Source: Candidatus Brevundimonas phytovorans
GTDB lineage: Bacteria > Pseudomonadota > Alphaproteobacteria > Caulobacterales > Caulobacteraceae
Length of the DNA stretch: 64,000 nucleotides
Reading direction: 5' to 3'
Assembly: GCA_029203145.1 (NCBI GenBank)
Contig: CP119309.1
Coordinates: forward strand, 1,575,001-1,639,000
The notes below the pieces were generated by a model. That model saw only the letters and a program-made list of their open reading frames with translations. It was not told where the DNA came from and made no database searches. Below, piece after piece: positions 34,697 to 41,734 of the stretch. The translations under genes and the position numbers were made by a program. The first letter of the stretch is position 1. Each line of letters opens with the position of its first letter.

Positions 34697-35041
34697 TCAT
34701 GCGGCCACCCTGTCGATCTCGACGGCGCGGCTCTGCTTCAGGAGGCTGTTGCGGGTCCGCTCGCCCTCCTGGGTCAGGATGACGGTGAACGGTCGCGCCG
34801 GAACATTGCGCTCCGGCCATGGTGCGGCCTGCTGGATAGCGACCAGATAGCCCTTGGCGATCAGGCGCAGGACCAGTTCCTCAGGGAAGGTCAGCCGGTC
34901 GTCGTGTCCGCCCATGACCTCGGGCTGCAGGCGGAACGGCACGCCCGCGAAGGCGCAGCGGCTCAGACGCTGTAGGGGACGGACGGCGCGCAGCAGCACG
35001 GCTTCATCGGCCACCAGGCGGCGGGGATGCTCGCGAATCAT
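34697..35041 (-). CDS. Hypothetical early-left protein
   Basis: 114 residues, mixed alpha/beta (LTFPEELVLRLIAKGYLVAIQQA, PFTVILTQEGERTRNSLL). The C-terminal half resembles a small winged helix. It overlaps the upstream stop at ATG 35041. Not recognised. Confidence 0.65.
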   Translation of the reverse strand: MIREHPRRLVADEAVLLRAVRPLQRLSRCAFAGVPFRLQPEVMGGHDDRLTFPEELVLRLIAKGYLVAIQQAAPWPERNVPARPFTVILTQEGERTRNSLLKQSRAVEIDRVAA

Positions 35042-35574
35042 GCCGCCACCTGACTGGCTGTCTCGACGTAGCGGGTCTGAAGCTTGCGGCCCAAGGCGCC
35101 GCGATAGCGGAAGGGGCAAGCCTTGAGCCCGGCGCCGTTCTCGGCCTCCAGCATGGCGAGTTGACCGTCGGACATGGCGAGATCCACGCGGCGCTCGAAG
35201 GCCTCGGCCCAGCCGCGCCAGTCGGTGGCGGTCAGGTCTTCGGGCAGGAACAGGCGCTCGGACCAGTCCACGTCCTCGACGTATTCGGGCAGGCTGTAGG
35301 GGCCGACCTCTTCCTCAACGGGTACTGTCGCAACCTGCTGGACCGGCGGCGGGGCCGGGCTGTCGAGGTTCTGCCGGTCGTCCAGCCATGAGAGGGCCGC
35401 GCACAGGCGCTGGGCGAAGACCTCGGCATCGTCGACATAGGCCGACAGGTAGATGACCGGGACCCCTGCCCCGCCCGGTTCGCGGGCGCCGTCGATGCGG
35501 ACGGTCGTGCGGCCGAACAGGTCGATGTCGCGTTTCGGCGTGCCGGTGCTGACGATGGAATAGAACTCGCGCAT
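35038..35574 (-). CDS. Hypothetical early-left protein
   Basis: 178 residues with no membrane segment. The N-terminal half is a beta-rich domain (REFYSIVSTGTPKRDIDLFG, VPVIYLSAYVDDAEVFAQRL), then a proline-rich linker and a helical C-terminal part. The ATG at 35574 overlaps the upstream stop. Not recognised. Confidence 0.65.
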   Translation of the reverse strand: MREFYSIVSTGTPKRDIDLFGRTTVRIDGAREPGGAGVPVIYLSAYVDDAEVFAQRLCAALSWLDDRQNLDSPAPPPVQQVATVPVEEEVGPYSLPEYVEDVDWSERLFLPEDLTATDWRGWAEAFERRVDLAMSDGQLAMLEAENGAGLKACPFRYRGALGRKLQTRYVETASQVAA

Positions 35575-35834
35575 CAGGCCAGCGCCCACCAGAAGCAGCC
35601 GACGAGGCCGATGATGGGGGTCGCCTGGACGGCGAAGACGAAGACCCGACTGGCGCGTCCGGCGGCGGCCTGAACGGCGGCTTCACGGCGCGCCTGGCTC
35701 TGGGCCTCGGAGGCTTCGCGCATGATCCGATTGCACTCGCGCTCAGCGCGGCGGTCACGGACAGCCTGCCAGTTCGGATGGAAGCCGATGCCCAGCGGAT
35801 GCGGGCGCATGTCGATGTAGCTGTCGTGGGCCAT
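35574..35834 (-). CDS. First gene of the early-left operon, single-membrane-segment protein
   Basis: 86 residues. A helical charged region (RDRRAERECNRIMREASEAQ) is followed by a C-terminal membrane segment (VFAVQATPIIGLVGCFWWALA). GGGGAGG lies five bases before the ATG at 35834. It stands directly behind the two repressor operators, so it should be the first gene expressed on induction. Function unknown. Confidence 0.75.
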   Translation of the reverse strand: MAHDSYIDMRPHPLGIGFHPNWQAVRDRRAERECNRIMREASEAQSQARREAAVQAAAGRASRVFVFAVQATPIIGLVGCFWWALA

Positions 35835-35863
35835 GGGCGCCTCCCCTCTTGGTGTGGGGAGAA

Positions 35864-35882
35864 GGTTCACACCATTTGAACC
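35864..35882. promoter_or_regulatory. Phage operator OL1-like (19-bp palindrome)
   Basis: GGTTCACACCATTTGAACC, an inverted repeat GGTTCA-N7-TGAACC, 30 bases upstream of the first early-left gene. The same arms recur at 35898, 39580 and 39649. Confidence 0.75.
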
Positions 35883-35897
35883 AACCGTCAAGTAAAT

Positions 35898-35916
35898 AGT
35901 TCACGCCATTTGAACC
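35898..35916. promoter_or_regulatory. Phage operator OL2-like (19-bp palindrome)
   Basis: AGTTCACGCCATTTGAACC, centred 34 bases from the first copy, or about three helical turns. One outer base breaks the symmetry. Confidence 0.72.
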
Positions 35917-35995
35917 AACGTCCGCGATTGTCGCATCGCCTATCGACTCCTCCTCGTAGGTCGACGATCAGTGTGCGTTAACTTCTGGGGGCGGG

Positions 35996-36241
35996 ATGAG
36001 GAAGGACCAGACCTATCACGTGGCGCAGTTCAAGCGCCGTCGCGGAGAGCTTGCCGCTGGCGAGCTGCTGACCTTCCCCAGCGAAGACGCTGCGTTTCGC
36101 AGAGGCAAAGCCATGATGGGCCGCGTCGATGGCCTGGTCTTCTTCAAGATCGAGTGTCGCGAGGACGGGGACATCTGGAGCCGGATCGAAACCTTGGCGA
36201 CCGTGGGAGACGTCCCACCGGAAGCAGAAGAGTCCGCTTGA
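35996..36241 (+). CDS. Small hypothetical protein divergent from the early-left operon
   Basis: 81 residues, compact alpha/beta (TYHVAQFKRRRGELAAGELLTFPSEDAAFRRGKAM, DGLVFFKIE). It is the kind of small single-domain protein often found in alphaproteobacterial mobile elements. The ATG has GGGGGCGGG before it. It starts 80 bases from the second operator, so the repressor may control it. Confidence 0.65.
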   Translation: MRKDQTYHVAQFKRRRGELAAGELLTFPSEDAAFRRGKAMMGRVDGLVFFKIECREDGDIWSRIETLATVGDVPPEAEESA

Positions 36242-36329
36242 GCCTTCACTCGACATAAGCGAACGGTGTGATATCAGTTAGCCAGCGTGCAACAAAGGGT
36301 TGCGCCATCTATCGAACCGGGGGGTTCCC

Positions 36330-36719
36330 ATGAAGAAGACCGCTATCGCCGCCACACTATGCGCTGGCCTGGCCCTGACCGCATGCACCACGACCGAAAA
36401 GGTCAACGTCATGCAGCCGGGCGACCGCGCCATGACCTGCGCCCAGCTGAAGGACGAGTTTGCGCGGCTCGACACCGTCAAGCGCGACGCCGACAGCGAC
36501 AAGGGCGTGAACGCGGCGAACGTTGCGGCCGTCTTGTTCTTCTGGCCTGCTGCCGCCGGCAACTACCTGAACGCCCGCGACGCCGAGCGGCTGGTCAGCG
36601 AGCGCCGCACCCACCTCATGACCTATTATAACGAGAAGCAGTGCGACAACCCGGCGAACGCCAACCTGACGTTCCAAGTCCCGAGCTTCTTGCTGGAGCC
36701 GATCGCCACCGGCGAATAA
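36330..36719 (+). CDS. Prophage lipoprotein
   Basis: 129 residues with signal peptide MKKTAIAATLCAGLALTAC and lipobox LTAC (lipid-modified Cys19). The mature part is helical, with a hydrophobic patch (VAAVLFFWPAAAGNYLNA) and two cysteines that may form a disulfide. It should sit in an envelope membrane. Its own terminator follows. A lysogenic-conversion role, such as blocking adsorption or injection, is possible but unproven. Confidence 0.8.
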   Translation: MKKTAIAATLCAGLALTACTTTEKVNVMQPGDRAMTCAQLKDEFARLDTVKRDADSDKGVNAANVAAVLFFWPAAAGNYLNARDAERLVSERRTHLMTYYNEKQCDNPANANLTFQVPSFLLEPIATGE

Positions 36720-36742
36720 GGCCGACAGACCTAAATTTGGCG

Positions 36743-36772
36743 ACGGCGGCTCCATCCGGGGCCGCCGTTTTC
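36743..36772 (+). terminator. Terminator after the lipoprotein gene
   Basis: ACGGCGGC...GCCGCCGT stem with TTTTC tail. It is nearly identical to the hairpin at 37183. Confidence 0.85.
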
Positions 36773-36984
36773 AATTGAGGATGAGGTGCGGCCGGCCATG
36801 ACCCGGAGGTCAAGGGGGTGCCGGGCCGCGTGCGTTCTTCCAGAAACGCAATGCGAGCCTATTCGCACGCTTCAAAACTGACAACGGCGTTGATGTAACC
36901 CAGTGCTGAGAACCCCGCCCCAAGTGGTAAAAGCCGGAACTGCTCAGCCGGGGGATCGTTGGTGTCGCTTAAAGGAGAACGATC

Positions 36985-37158
36985 ATGATCAAGTGGGCCA
37001 TCATTTTCGCCATCATCGCCGTCGTCGCCGCCCTATTGGGCTTTGGCGGAATCGCTGGCGCGGCGGCGGGTATAGCCAAGTTCCTGGCGGTCCTCGCGCT
37101 GATAATCTTCGCGGTCTTCCTGGTGCTCGGTTTCACAGTGGCAAAGAAGGTCACCTGA
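36985..37158 (+). CDS. DUF1328-type small membrane protein
   Basis: 57 residues, almost entirely two hydrophobic helices separated by a glycine/alanine turn (MIKWAIIFAIIAVVAALLGF, then LAVLALIIFAVFLVLGF). This is the size and pattern of DUF1328 (YtjA-like) inner-membrane proteins, often stress-linked in host genomes. AAAGGAGA precedes the ATG, a very strong site. It is unusual in a prophage and has its own terminator. Confidence 0.85.
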   Translation: MIKWAIIFAIIAVVAALLGFGGIAGAAAGIAKFLAVLALIIFAVFLVLGFTVAKKVT

Positions 37159-37182
37159 CCTTCCCTCACGAAATCCAAGAAG

Positions 37183-37210
37183 CGGCGGCTCCACTCGGGG
37201 CCGCCGTTTT
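37183..37210 (+). terminator. Terminator after the DUF1328 gene
   Basis: CGGCGGC...GCCGCCG stem and TTTT tail. Stem and loop nearly repeat the terminator at 36743. Confidence 0.85.
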
Positions 37211-37342
37211 CGCATGTGAATTTCAAAGCAGCCCGGCGAGAGCCTCCGGGGGGATTGCCCTACAAGCCAGGCCGCTGATCCCCAAAGGGATGAGTTCAGG
37301 ATAAGCTCACCGCCATCAGCCCGCAACGCGCTAGGTGACGAC

Positions 37343-37618
37343 ATGGAAGAAGCCCCTGACCTCCAGAACGACCCCAGCATACGATTGGGCATGATCATGG
37401 GCCGCATGCAGGCGATCACGGACATGATGGCCCTTTTCGCGCATGAAGCAGCTGCCGAGGACGATATTCCCGGCCAGTTCAGGGACATCGTTCAAAGGCA
37501 GTTTGCGATCAGCAGATGGCTCGACCAAGCGAAGGCAGAGTGCGACGCGGAGTCGGAGTTGTTGCTTGCGGAGCTTCAAGCTCAAGAACGTGAAGACCCT
37601 GCCAGGGGTGAAACCTGA
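37343..37618 (+). CDS. Small acidic helical protein
   Basis: 91 residues, all helical by composition, Met- and Glu-rich (MIMGRMQAITDMMALFAHEAAAEDD), with no signal. It is not recognised and converges on the DUF1275 gene. Confidence 0.6.
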   Translation: MEEAPDLQNDPSIRLGMIMGRMQAITDMMALFAHEAAAEDDIPGQFRDIVQRQFAISRWLDQAKAECDAESELLLAELQAQEREDPARGET

Positions 37619-37629
37619 GCCGGCCGCAA

Positions 37630-38271
37630 CTATCGCGGTTGTGGGGGTGATTTGACCGACAGGACAGCCAGCACCAGCATGGCAACGCCAGCGAAAGCCA
37701 AGGCGTTCGGACCAAAGCGCGCATAGGCCATCGCCCCCAACACTGCCCCGGCTAGCAGTCCGCCCCAAAGCAGCAGGTACGGAAACCATCCAAATCGGTC
37801 ACCGCCCCAGAGCGCGACCGTCAGCCGTTTGCCCAGCTTGACCAGCGTGCCCGTCATGTAGGTCAAGCCGACGCTGACTTCGCCGTCCTGTGCGAACACG
37901 GCGTTCTGGGCGCCCATCGCCAAGGCGAGCAGCAGCGCGGCGAGCAGGCCTATGCCGAGCCAATGAGTTAGGGCCGCCAGGATCAACAGCACCGCGACGA
38001 GCCCGAGGATGGCCGGTTCCTTCCAGCCCCGAGCTGCGCGCCCCACGCTCGCTCCCAGCACGACCCCGGCGACAAATGACAGGATCAATCCGCCAGCGAC
38101 AACCGCTGCTTCACTTGCCCCGGCAAGTCCGATCCCCAGCCGTGTCGAGTTGCCGCTCATGAACGAGACGAAGAATCCGCCCGTCATCAGGAAGCCGACG
38201 ACATCAACATATCCGGCGACGGCGGATAGGCAGGCTGCGAGCGTTCTGGAGCGGGCGTCGAGACGGATCAT
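37630..38271 (-). CDS. DUF1275 (YoaK-like) membrane protein
   Basis: 213 residues with six hydrophobic helices. The family start VAGYVDVVGFLMTGGFFVSFMSGNSTR and a middle segment with GAQNAVF and LTYMTGTLVKLG are DUF1275 hallmarks. The molecular role is unknown in the family. It lies in the prophage cargo region, on the opposite strand to its neighbours, so it is probably expressed in the lysogen. Confidence 0.85.
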   Translation of the reverse strand: MIRLDARSRTLAACLSAVAGYVDVVGFLMTGGFFVSFMSGNSTRLGIGLAGASEAAVVAGGLILSFVAGVVLGASVGRAARGWKEPAILGLVAVLLILAALTHWLGIGLLAALLLALAMGAQNAVFAQDGEVSVGLTYMTGTLVKLGKRLTVALWGGDRFGWFPYLLLWGGLLAGAVLGAMAYARFGPNALAFAGVAMLVLAVLSVKSPPQPR

Positions 38272-38469
38272 TGTCCCCGATCATTACGCCGGGAAGCCAA
38301 GCAGGAAAACGATCCCGTCAGTTTCACTCAAGCCTGGCGGCGAAATCCCCGCCCTTTCGGACTTGGTGACTTAGGACGTTCGGGCACTACACGACAATTT
38401 TGAACAACCTCAGGGAACTGGCAGGTCATCCAAGCCCTCAAACGGACCGTAGTCGGAAGGGGCTCAGGC

Positions 38470-38688
38470 TTGCTCCAGAGCCGCTATCCGAGTGCAGTTT
38501 CCGAGTTCCGCTTCATGATGACCCGCTCCTCCCGCTTAGTCGATCTTCGCCAGCTACAGCGCAATGCCGAGAACATGGCTACGCTTTCACCCTTCAAGGC
38601 TGACCGCGATCGCTTCGGCCAGATCGCCCAGCGGTATCGTGAGGAGGCGGACACCCTAGAGCGCGAAAGCAAAAACGCCGCCCGTTGA
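38470..38688 (+). CDS. Small hypothetical protein
   Basis: Up to 72 residues from TTG 38470, or 57 from the ATG at 38515 (MMTRSSRLVDLRQLQ). It is charged and helical (RFGQIAQRYREEADTLERESKN). The later start is more plausible. It converges with the next gene. Weakly supported. Confidence 0.5.
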   Translation: MLQSRYPSAVSEFRFMMTRSSRLVDLRQLQRNAENMATLSPFKADRDRFGQIAQRYREEADTLERESKNAAR

Positions 38689-38693
38689 GCAGG

Positions 38694-38870
38694 TCACCCA
38701 GCACCTCCCCTGCCCTGCTCAACCACAGCTGGGTCAGAGGGCCTCGCCTGGAAGGCCTGCTGTAGGGCAATCACCACGAATGCAGCGAAGATCAGCCCGA
38801 CGATCCTGCGGAACCACACGTCAGCTCGATCGGGCGGGCGCTTCGGCGGATCTCGATCATCGTGCTCCAT
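38694..38870 (-). CDS. Small single-span membrane protein
   Basis: 58 residues. A charged N-terminus rich in Asp, Arg and Pro is followed by one membrane helix (IVGLIFAAFVVIALQQAF) and a short tail. It lies downstream of the repressor on the same strand, so it is probably made in the lysogen. Not recognised. Confidence 0.6.
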   Translation of the reverse strand: MEHDDRDPPKRPPDRADVWFRRIVGLIFAAFVVIALQQAFQARPSDPAVVEQGRGGAG

Positions 38871-38887
38871 CCCCCACGCCTCCCTAG

Positions 38888-39208
38888 CTAGTTCGTCAGC
38901 AGCAGGCCGATCACCACAAAGGCCAGCAACACCAGCATCGCGAGAATGACGGCGATGGCTGCTTGGCCTTGCGCTCGAAGAGATCGAGCATCCGCCTCCT
39001 GGTCCAGGTAGAAGAGCCCCTCGCCTGCCGGGACGATCACCTTTTGCTTGATCAGCCACTCCACCATCGACCGCGAGTGCTTTTGCGGCAACGGCACTGC
39101 TGTCTCCGCGCTCAGCGCGCCGGCTTTCCGGAAATGCTCAATGGCTCGCTTGCGCATCATGGCCGCCATGATTGCAACGTTGCCGCCGGTTGTGGCCGCT
39201 ACGTTCAT
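38888..39208 (-). CDS. Small membrane protein downstream of the repressor
   Basis: 106 residues. The N-terminal 70 residues are soluble, helical and wing-like (HSRSMVEWLIKQKVIVPAGEGLFYLDQEADARSL); the C-terminus is one membrane helix (AAIAVILAMLVLLAFVVIGLLL). It follows the repressor by 42 bases on the same strand and is likely co-expressed, the usual place for superinfection-exclusion genes (inference). Confidence 0.7.
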   Translation of the reverse strand: MNVAATTGGNVAIMAAMMRKRAIEHFRKAGALSAETAVPLPQKHSRSMVEWLIKQKVIVPAGEGLFYLDQEADARSLRAQGQAAIAVILAMLVLLAFVVIGLLLTN

Positions 39209-39250
39209 TTGACCCTCCCACGAGGTTATCCGTCATTCACCCGTGAATGT

Positions 39251-39580
39251 TTATGCTGCGCGCCCAGTGCGCTTTTTGCTGTCAGCCTCAGACTTGGCGA
39301 CGGTGGGCGCCGCTTCTTCCTTCGCCACTTCGCGAACAGCCGCCTCCAGACGCCGGATCCGCATAGCGTCGTCTGGGTGCATCAACAGCTCATGCGGCCG
39401 GATGTTCAGCAGTTCTGAAATGGCTTGAATATGGTCGCGGCGGAAGGGCTGGAGCCCATGCCACAGCCGACTAGCCGTATTCTTCGGATAGTCGAGCTTT
39501 TTGACCAAGTCATGCTGCTTGAGGCCCGCTGTGGCGAACCACTCATGCAGATACCAGTCCGGGCCGTCGGGTTGTTCCAT
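39251..39580 (-). CDS. CI-like phage repressor (XRE-type HTH)
   Basis: 109 residues from the ATG at 39580. The HTH domain spans residues 8-65 (LHEWFATAGLKQHDLVKKLDYPKNTASRLWHG), then a charged C-terminal tail with no peptidase motif, so it is not a LexA-type self-cleaving repressor. No ribosome site precedes the ATG; the operator at 39580-39598 touches it. ATG 39625 is an alternative start. It is divergent from the Cro-like gene and probably binds the GGTTCA-N7-TGAACC palindromes. Induction must use another route, such as an antirepressor or its own instability. Confidence 0.8.
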   Translation of the reverse strand: MEQPDGPDWYLHEWFATAGLKQHDLVKKLDYPKNTASRLWHGLQPFRRDHIQAISELLNIRPHELLMHPDDAMRIRRLEAAVREVAKEEAAPTVAKSEADSKKRTGRAA

Positions 39581-39598
39581 GTTCACATGATGCGAACT
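39580..39598. promoter_or_regulatory. Phage operator at the repressor start
   Basis: TGTTCACATGATGCGAACT, same arms as the other sites but with C for T in one. It overlaps the repressor start codon region, suggesting autoregulation. Confidence 0.65.
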
Positions 39599-39645
39599 TC
39601 CCCACAGGAAGTCGCCCGCCACCATGTGAACTTCTGAGATTGACG

Positions 39646-39670
39646 AAAGGTTCAAACTATGTGAACCTTT
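39646..39670. promoter_or_regulatory. Phage operator before the Cro-like gene
   Basis: A perfect 25-bp palindrome with nine-base arms (AAAGGTTCA and TGAACCTTT) and seven-base centre, ending four bases before the Cro-like ATG. This is the best copy of the operator. A lone half site, GTGAAC, lies at 39626. Confidence 0.8.
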
Positions 39671-39674
39671 CAGC

Positions 39675-39914
39675 ATGAAACTCGCTCATCATCGCGCAGC
39701 CCTCGGCCTCTCGCTTGAGCAGTGTGCCGTGGCCCTTGGCCTCAGCCCTTCCAGCAAGGGTTGGCTGTCTGAAATCGAAAACGGCAAGCGCGAGGCGTCG
39801 CTTCGACTGGCGCTCCGGATCGAGAAGTGGAGCGACGGCAAGGTCGCCGCAGGCTCGGTCTGTTCTGAGTTGCGGGTCGCGAACGACCAACCGCAGCAGC
39901 CGAAAGCCGCCTGA
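39675..39914 (+). CDS. Cro-like XRE-family regulator
   Basis: 79 residues. HTH in the first 55: LAHHRAALGLSLEQCAVALGLS and KGWLSEIENGKREASLRLALRIEKW. The tail is short. It is divergent from the repressor and first in the early-right operon, matching Cro by position. The operator lies just upstream and leaves no room for a normal ribosome site, so translation may start from a very short leader. Confidence 0.8.
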   Translation: MKLAHHRAALGLSLEQCAVALGLSPSSKGWLSEIENGKREASLRLALRIEKWSDGKVAAGSVCSELRVANDQPQQPKAA

Positions 39915-39916
39915 CC

Positions 39917-40219
39917 ATGGCGGGGGGCAACATCAAGGGGACGGGACGGCCAGTCTCGATGACCGAAAGCCTGATCCTGGCGGTGCGGGCGGTGGTCCTG
40001 CACGTCGAGGACTATCACCGGCTGCGCCGATCGGGAGCGGACGAGTTCACCGTGGCCCGCGTCCGCAAAGAGATGGTCGAGGCGGCGCGCCTGGCCAGTG
40101 AAACGGCCGACCTGTCGACGGCGCTCCTGCGCGCCATCGCCCCGACCGTCGCCCGCCTGACCGTCATCCAAACCGACCAACCCGAACCTCCCTCTGAGCC
40201 GCCGCCCCAAGCGGCCTGA
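39917..40219 (+). CDS. Hypothetical early-right protein
   Basis: 100 residues, helical (SLILAVRAVVLHVEDYHRLRRSG, VRKEMVEAARLASETADLSTALLRAIAP), with a proline-rich C-terminus. Two bases separate it from the Cro-like gene. Not recognised. Confidence 0.65.
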   Translation: MAGGNIKGTGRPVSMTESLILAVRAVVLHVEDYHRLRRSGADEFTVARVRKEMVEAARLASETADLSTALLRAIAPTVARLTVIQTDQPEPPSEPPPQAA

Positions 40220-40279
40220 CCCTTTGACCGTATGGCCGGGCTTCCCGGTCGTCACCTTGCCCCAGACCGGAACTTCGCA

Positions 40280-40723
40280 ATGAGCGAGCTCAACCCTGCC
40301 CACATCAAGGCCCTGTTCGATCAGCTGGTGACGGCGGTCGGGACGCATGACGCCGCCGCCGTCTTCCTCGGCATAAGCCGCCAACGCGTGAGCCAGCTGA
40401 TCAGCACGTCGAACAACGACCTGCCGACGCTGATGCAGATCGCCAAGCTGGAACAGGTCTGCGGCCAGTCGGTGGTCTTCGGCGCCATGGCGCGCATGGT
40501 CGAGGGTGACGAGGCCATGAACTGCGCCCTGGCGGCCCACGTCGCCGCCAACGCGGCCAGCGGAGCCGCCCTGAGCACGGTCTATGAGATCGACGCCGAC
40601 GGCGTGCGCGAGCCGCATGAGATCGAGAAGGCGCAGGACCGCGCCCGCGAGAACCTCGAAGCCGCTCAGCGCGCGTTCGACGCGACCATGCGGATGCGTC
40701 CGACGCTGCGGGTGGTGGCGTGA
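40280..40723 (+). CDS. HTH regulator of the early-right operon (CII-like position)
   Basis: 147 residues from ATG 40280. N-terminal HTH (AAVFLGISRQRVSQLISTSNND) and a long helical C-terminal half (EIEKAQDRARENLEAAQRAF), probably oligomeric. Second regulator after Cro, where lambda has cII. Function by position only. Confidence 0.65.
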   Translation: MSELNPAHIKALFDQLVTAVGTHDAAAVFLGISRQRVSQLISTSNNDLPTLMQIAKLEQVCGQSVVFGAMARMVEGDEAMNCALAAHVAANAASGAALSTVYEIDADGVREPHEIEKAQDRARENLEAAQRAFDATMRMRPTLRVVA

Positions 40724-41145
40724 TGTTCGGCGCTCAGCGTCTTGCTCAAGGCGGTCGGTGCTTTTCGGCCGGCACAAGTCGCCACGCCTTGCGCCGCGCT
40801 CATCACCAGATCACGGCCGAGGGTGTCCGCCTCGTGCTGCCGGATGGACCCGTACTTTCGGACGGGGAGGCCCGCAGGCTTGCCTGGGCAATCCTCGCTG
40901 ACGTTGCGCCTGATGACGTCGACGCCATGCCCGAGGCGGTCACATACAAGGAAGCACAGCGCCTCGCCGTCCTGCGAGCCCTGAAGGAAGGCATCGATAG
41001 CATTGTGCCCCTGGCGACCGCTCTGGGTTGGAAGCGCCGCACTGTCGAACGACGGCTGGGAGAAATGATCACGGACGGCCGCGTTCAGGCGACCGGTCAT
41101 TCCAAAACCAGGCGCTTTCACATGGCCACCGACGGGGTGCTGTGA
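40723..41145 (+). CDS. Winged-helix protein of the early-right operon
   Basis: 140 residues. The C-terminal half is a winged HTH (LKEGIDSIVPLATALGWKRRTVERRLGEMITDGRVQATG). The N-terminal half contains VLSDGEARRLAWAILADVAPDD. It starts within the previous stop (TGATG). Possibly a replication or transcription regulator. Confidence 0.65.
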   Translation: MFGAQRLAQGGRCFSAGTSRHALRRAHHQITAEGVRLVLPDGPVLSDGEARRLAWAILADVAPDDVDAMPEAVTYKEAQRLAVLRALKEGIDSIVPLATALGWKRRTVERRLGEMITDGRVQATGHSKTRRFHMATDGVL

Positions 41146-41363
41146 TGCTGGGAACGGTTTTCTCGCGCCTCCACGCGGCCGTGCTTGCGCTCACGGGCAA
41201 GGACAGCCTCCTGCATGGCCAGACCGACCCCTTCGCCACGGTGCAGGGCGTGTTCGACGCTTTGGAGCAACGCGCCACCGAGCGCCGCGACATGACCGCA
41301 GTCGGCAAGCTCAAGGCGGCCCGCAACATCGTGACCAGCGAGTGCCTGCGGGGCGCAAGATGA
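41145..41363 (+). CDS. Small helical phage protein
   Basis: 72 residues, amphipathic helices (FSRLHAAVLALTG, VQGVFDALEQRATERRDMTAVGKLKAAR). It starts inside the preceding stop and ends inside the next start. Not recognised. Confidence 0.65.
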   Translation: MLGTVFSRLHAAVLALTGKDSLLHGQTDPFATVQGVFDALEQRATERRDMTAVGKLKAARNIVTSECLRGAR

Positions 41364-41734
41364 CAGTCGCGACCAATAGAGCGAACTCGACCAATACCGG
41401 CGCCTTCGCCACGTCCCGCCGCGGCGGCCTGACGCCCCAAGAGGTCCAGATGGCCCGCGAGATGCGCGCCAAGGGCCGAGGCTGGCAGACCATCGCCAAC
41501 GTCATGGGTCGGTGCCGTGAGGACCTGCAGGGGCTGGAGGCCTCCAACGACGTTGGATTGCCGGTTTGCGGTCCGCGACCGCGCCCTTTCGCCTGGACGG
41601 AAGAGAAGCTGGCCACCTCGGAGCGGCTTTACCGGGAGGGCCATGGCGCCAACACCATCGCGTCAGCGGTCGATTGCGACCTGAGGACGGCGGAGGCGCG
41701 TTACAGCCTGCTGCGCCGGAAGGTGACGCGATGA
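41360..41734 (+). CDS. Tandem HTH protein, loosely GcrA-like
   Basis: 124 residues with two helix-turn-helix-like segments: TPQEVQMAREMRAKGRGWQTIANVM and WTEEKLATSERLYREGHGANTIASAVDC. The second resembles the wording of the GcrA N-terminal HTH, but the rest does not match GcrA. Probably a DNA-binding early regulator. Confidence 0.6.
   Translation: MTVATNRANSTNTGAFATSRRGGLTPQEVQMAREMRAKGRGWQTIANVMGRCREDLQGLEASNDVGLPVCGPRPRPFAWTEEKLATSERLYREGHGANTIASAVDCDLRTAEARYSLLRRKVTR

Noticed and set aside
35864..35916. SOS (LexA) boxes
   Set aside because: Alphaproteobacterial LexA sites are direct repeats GTTC-N7-GTTC; these are inverted repeats with TGAACC arms and recur only at phage promoters.
41360..41734. 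Phage copy of the cell-cycle regulator GcrA
   Set aside because: Only a short HTH stretch resembles GcrA; the rest and the length do not fit.
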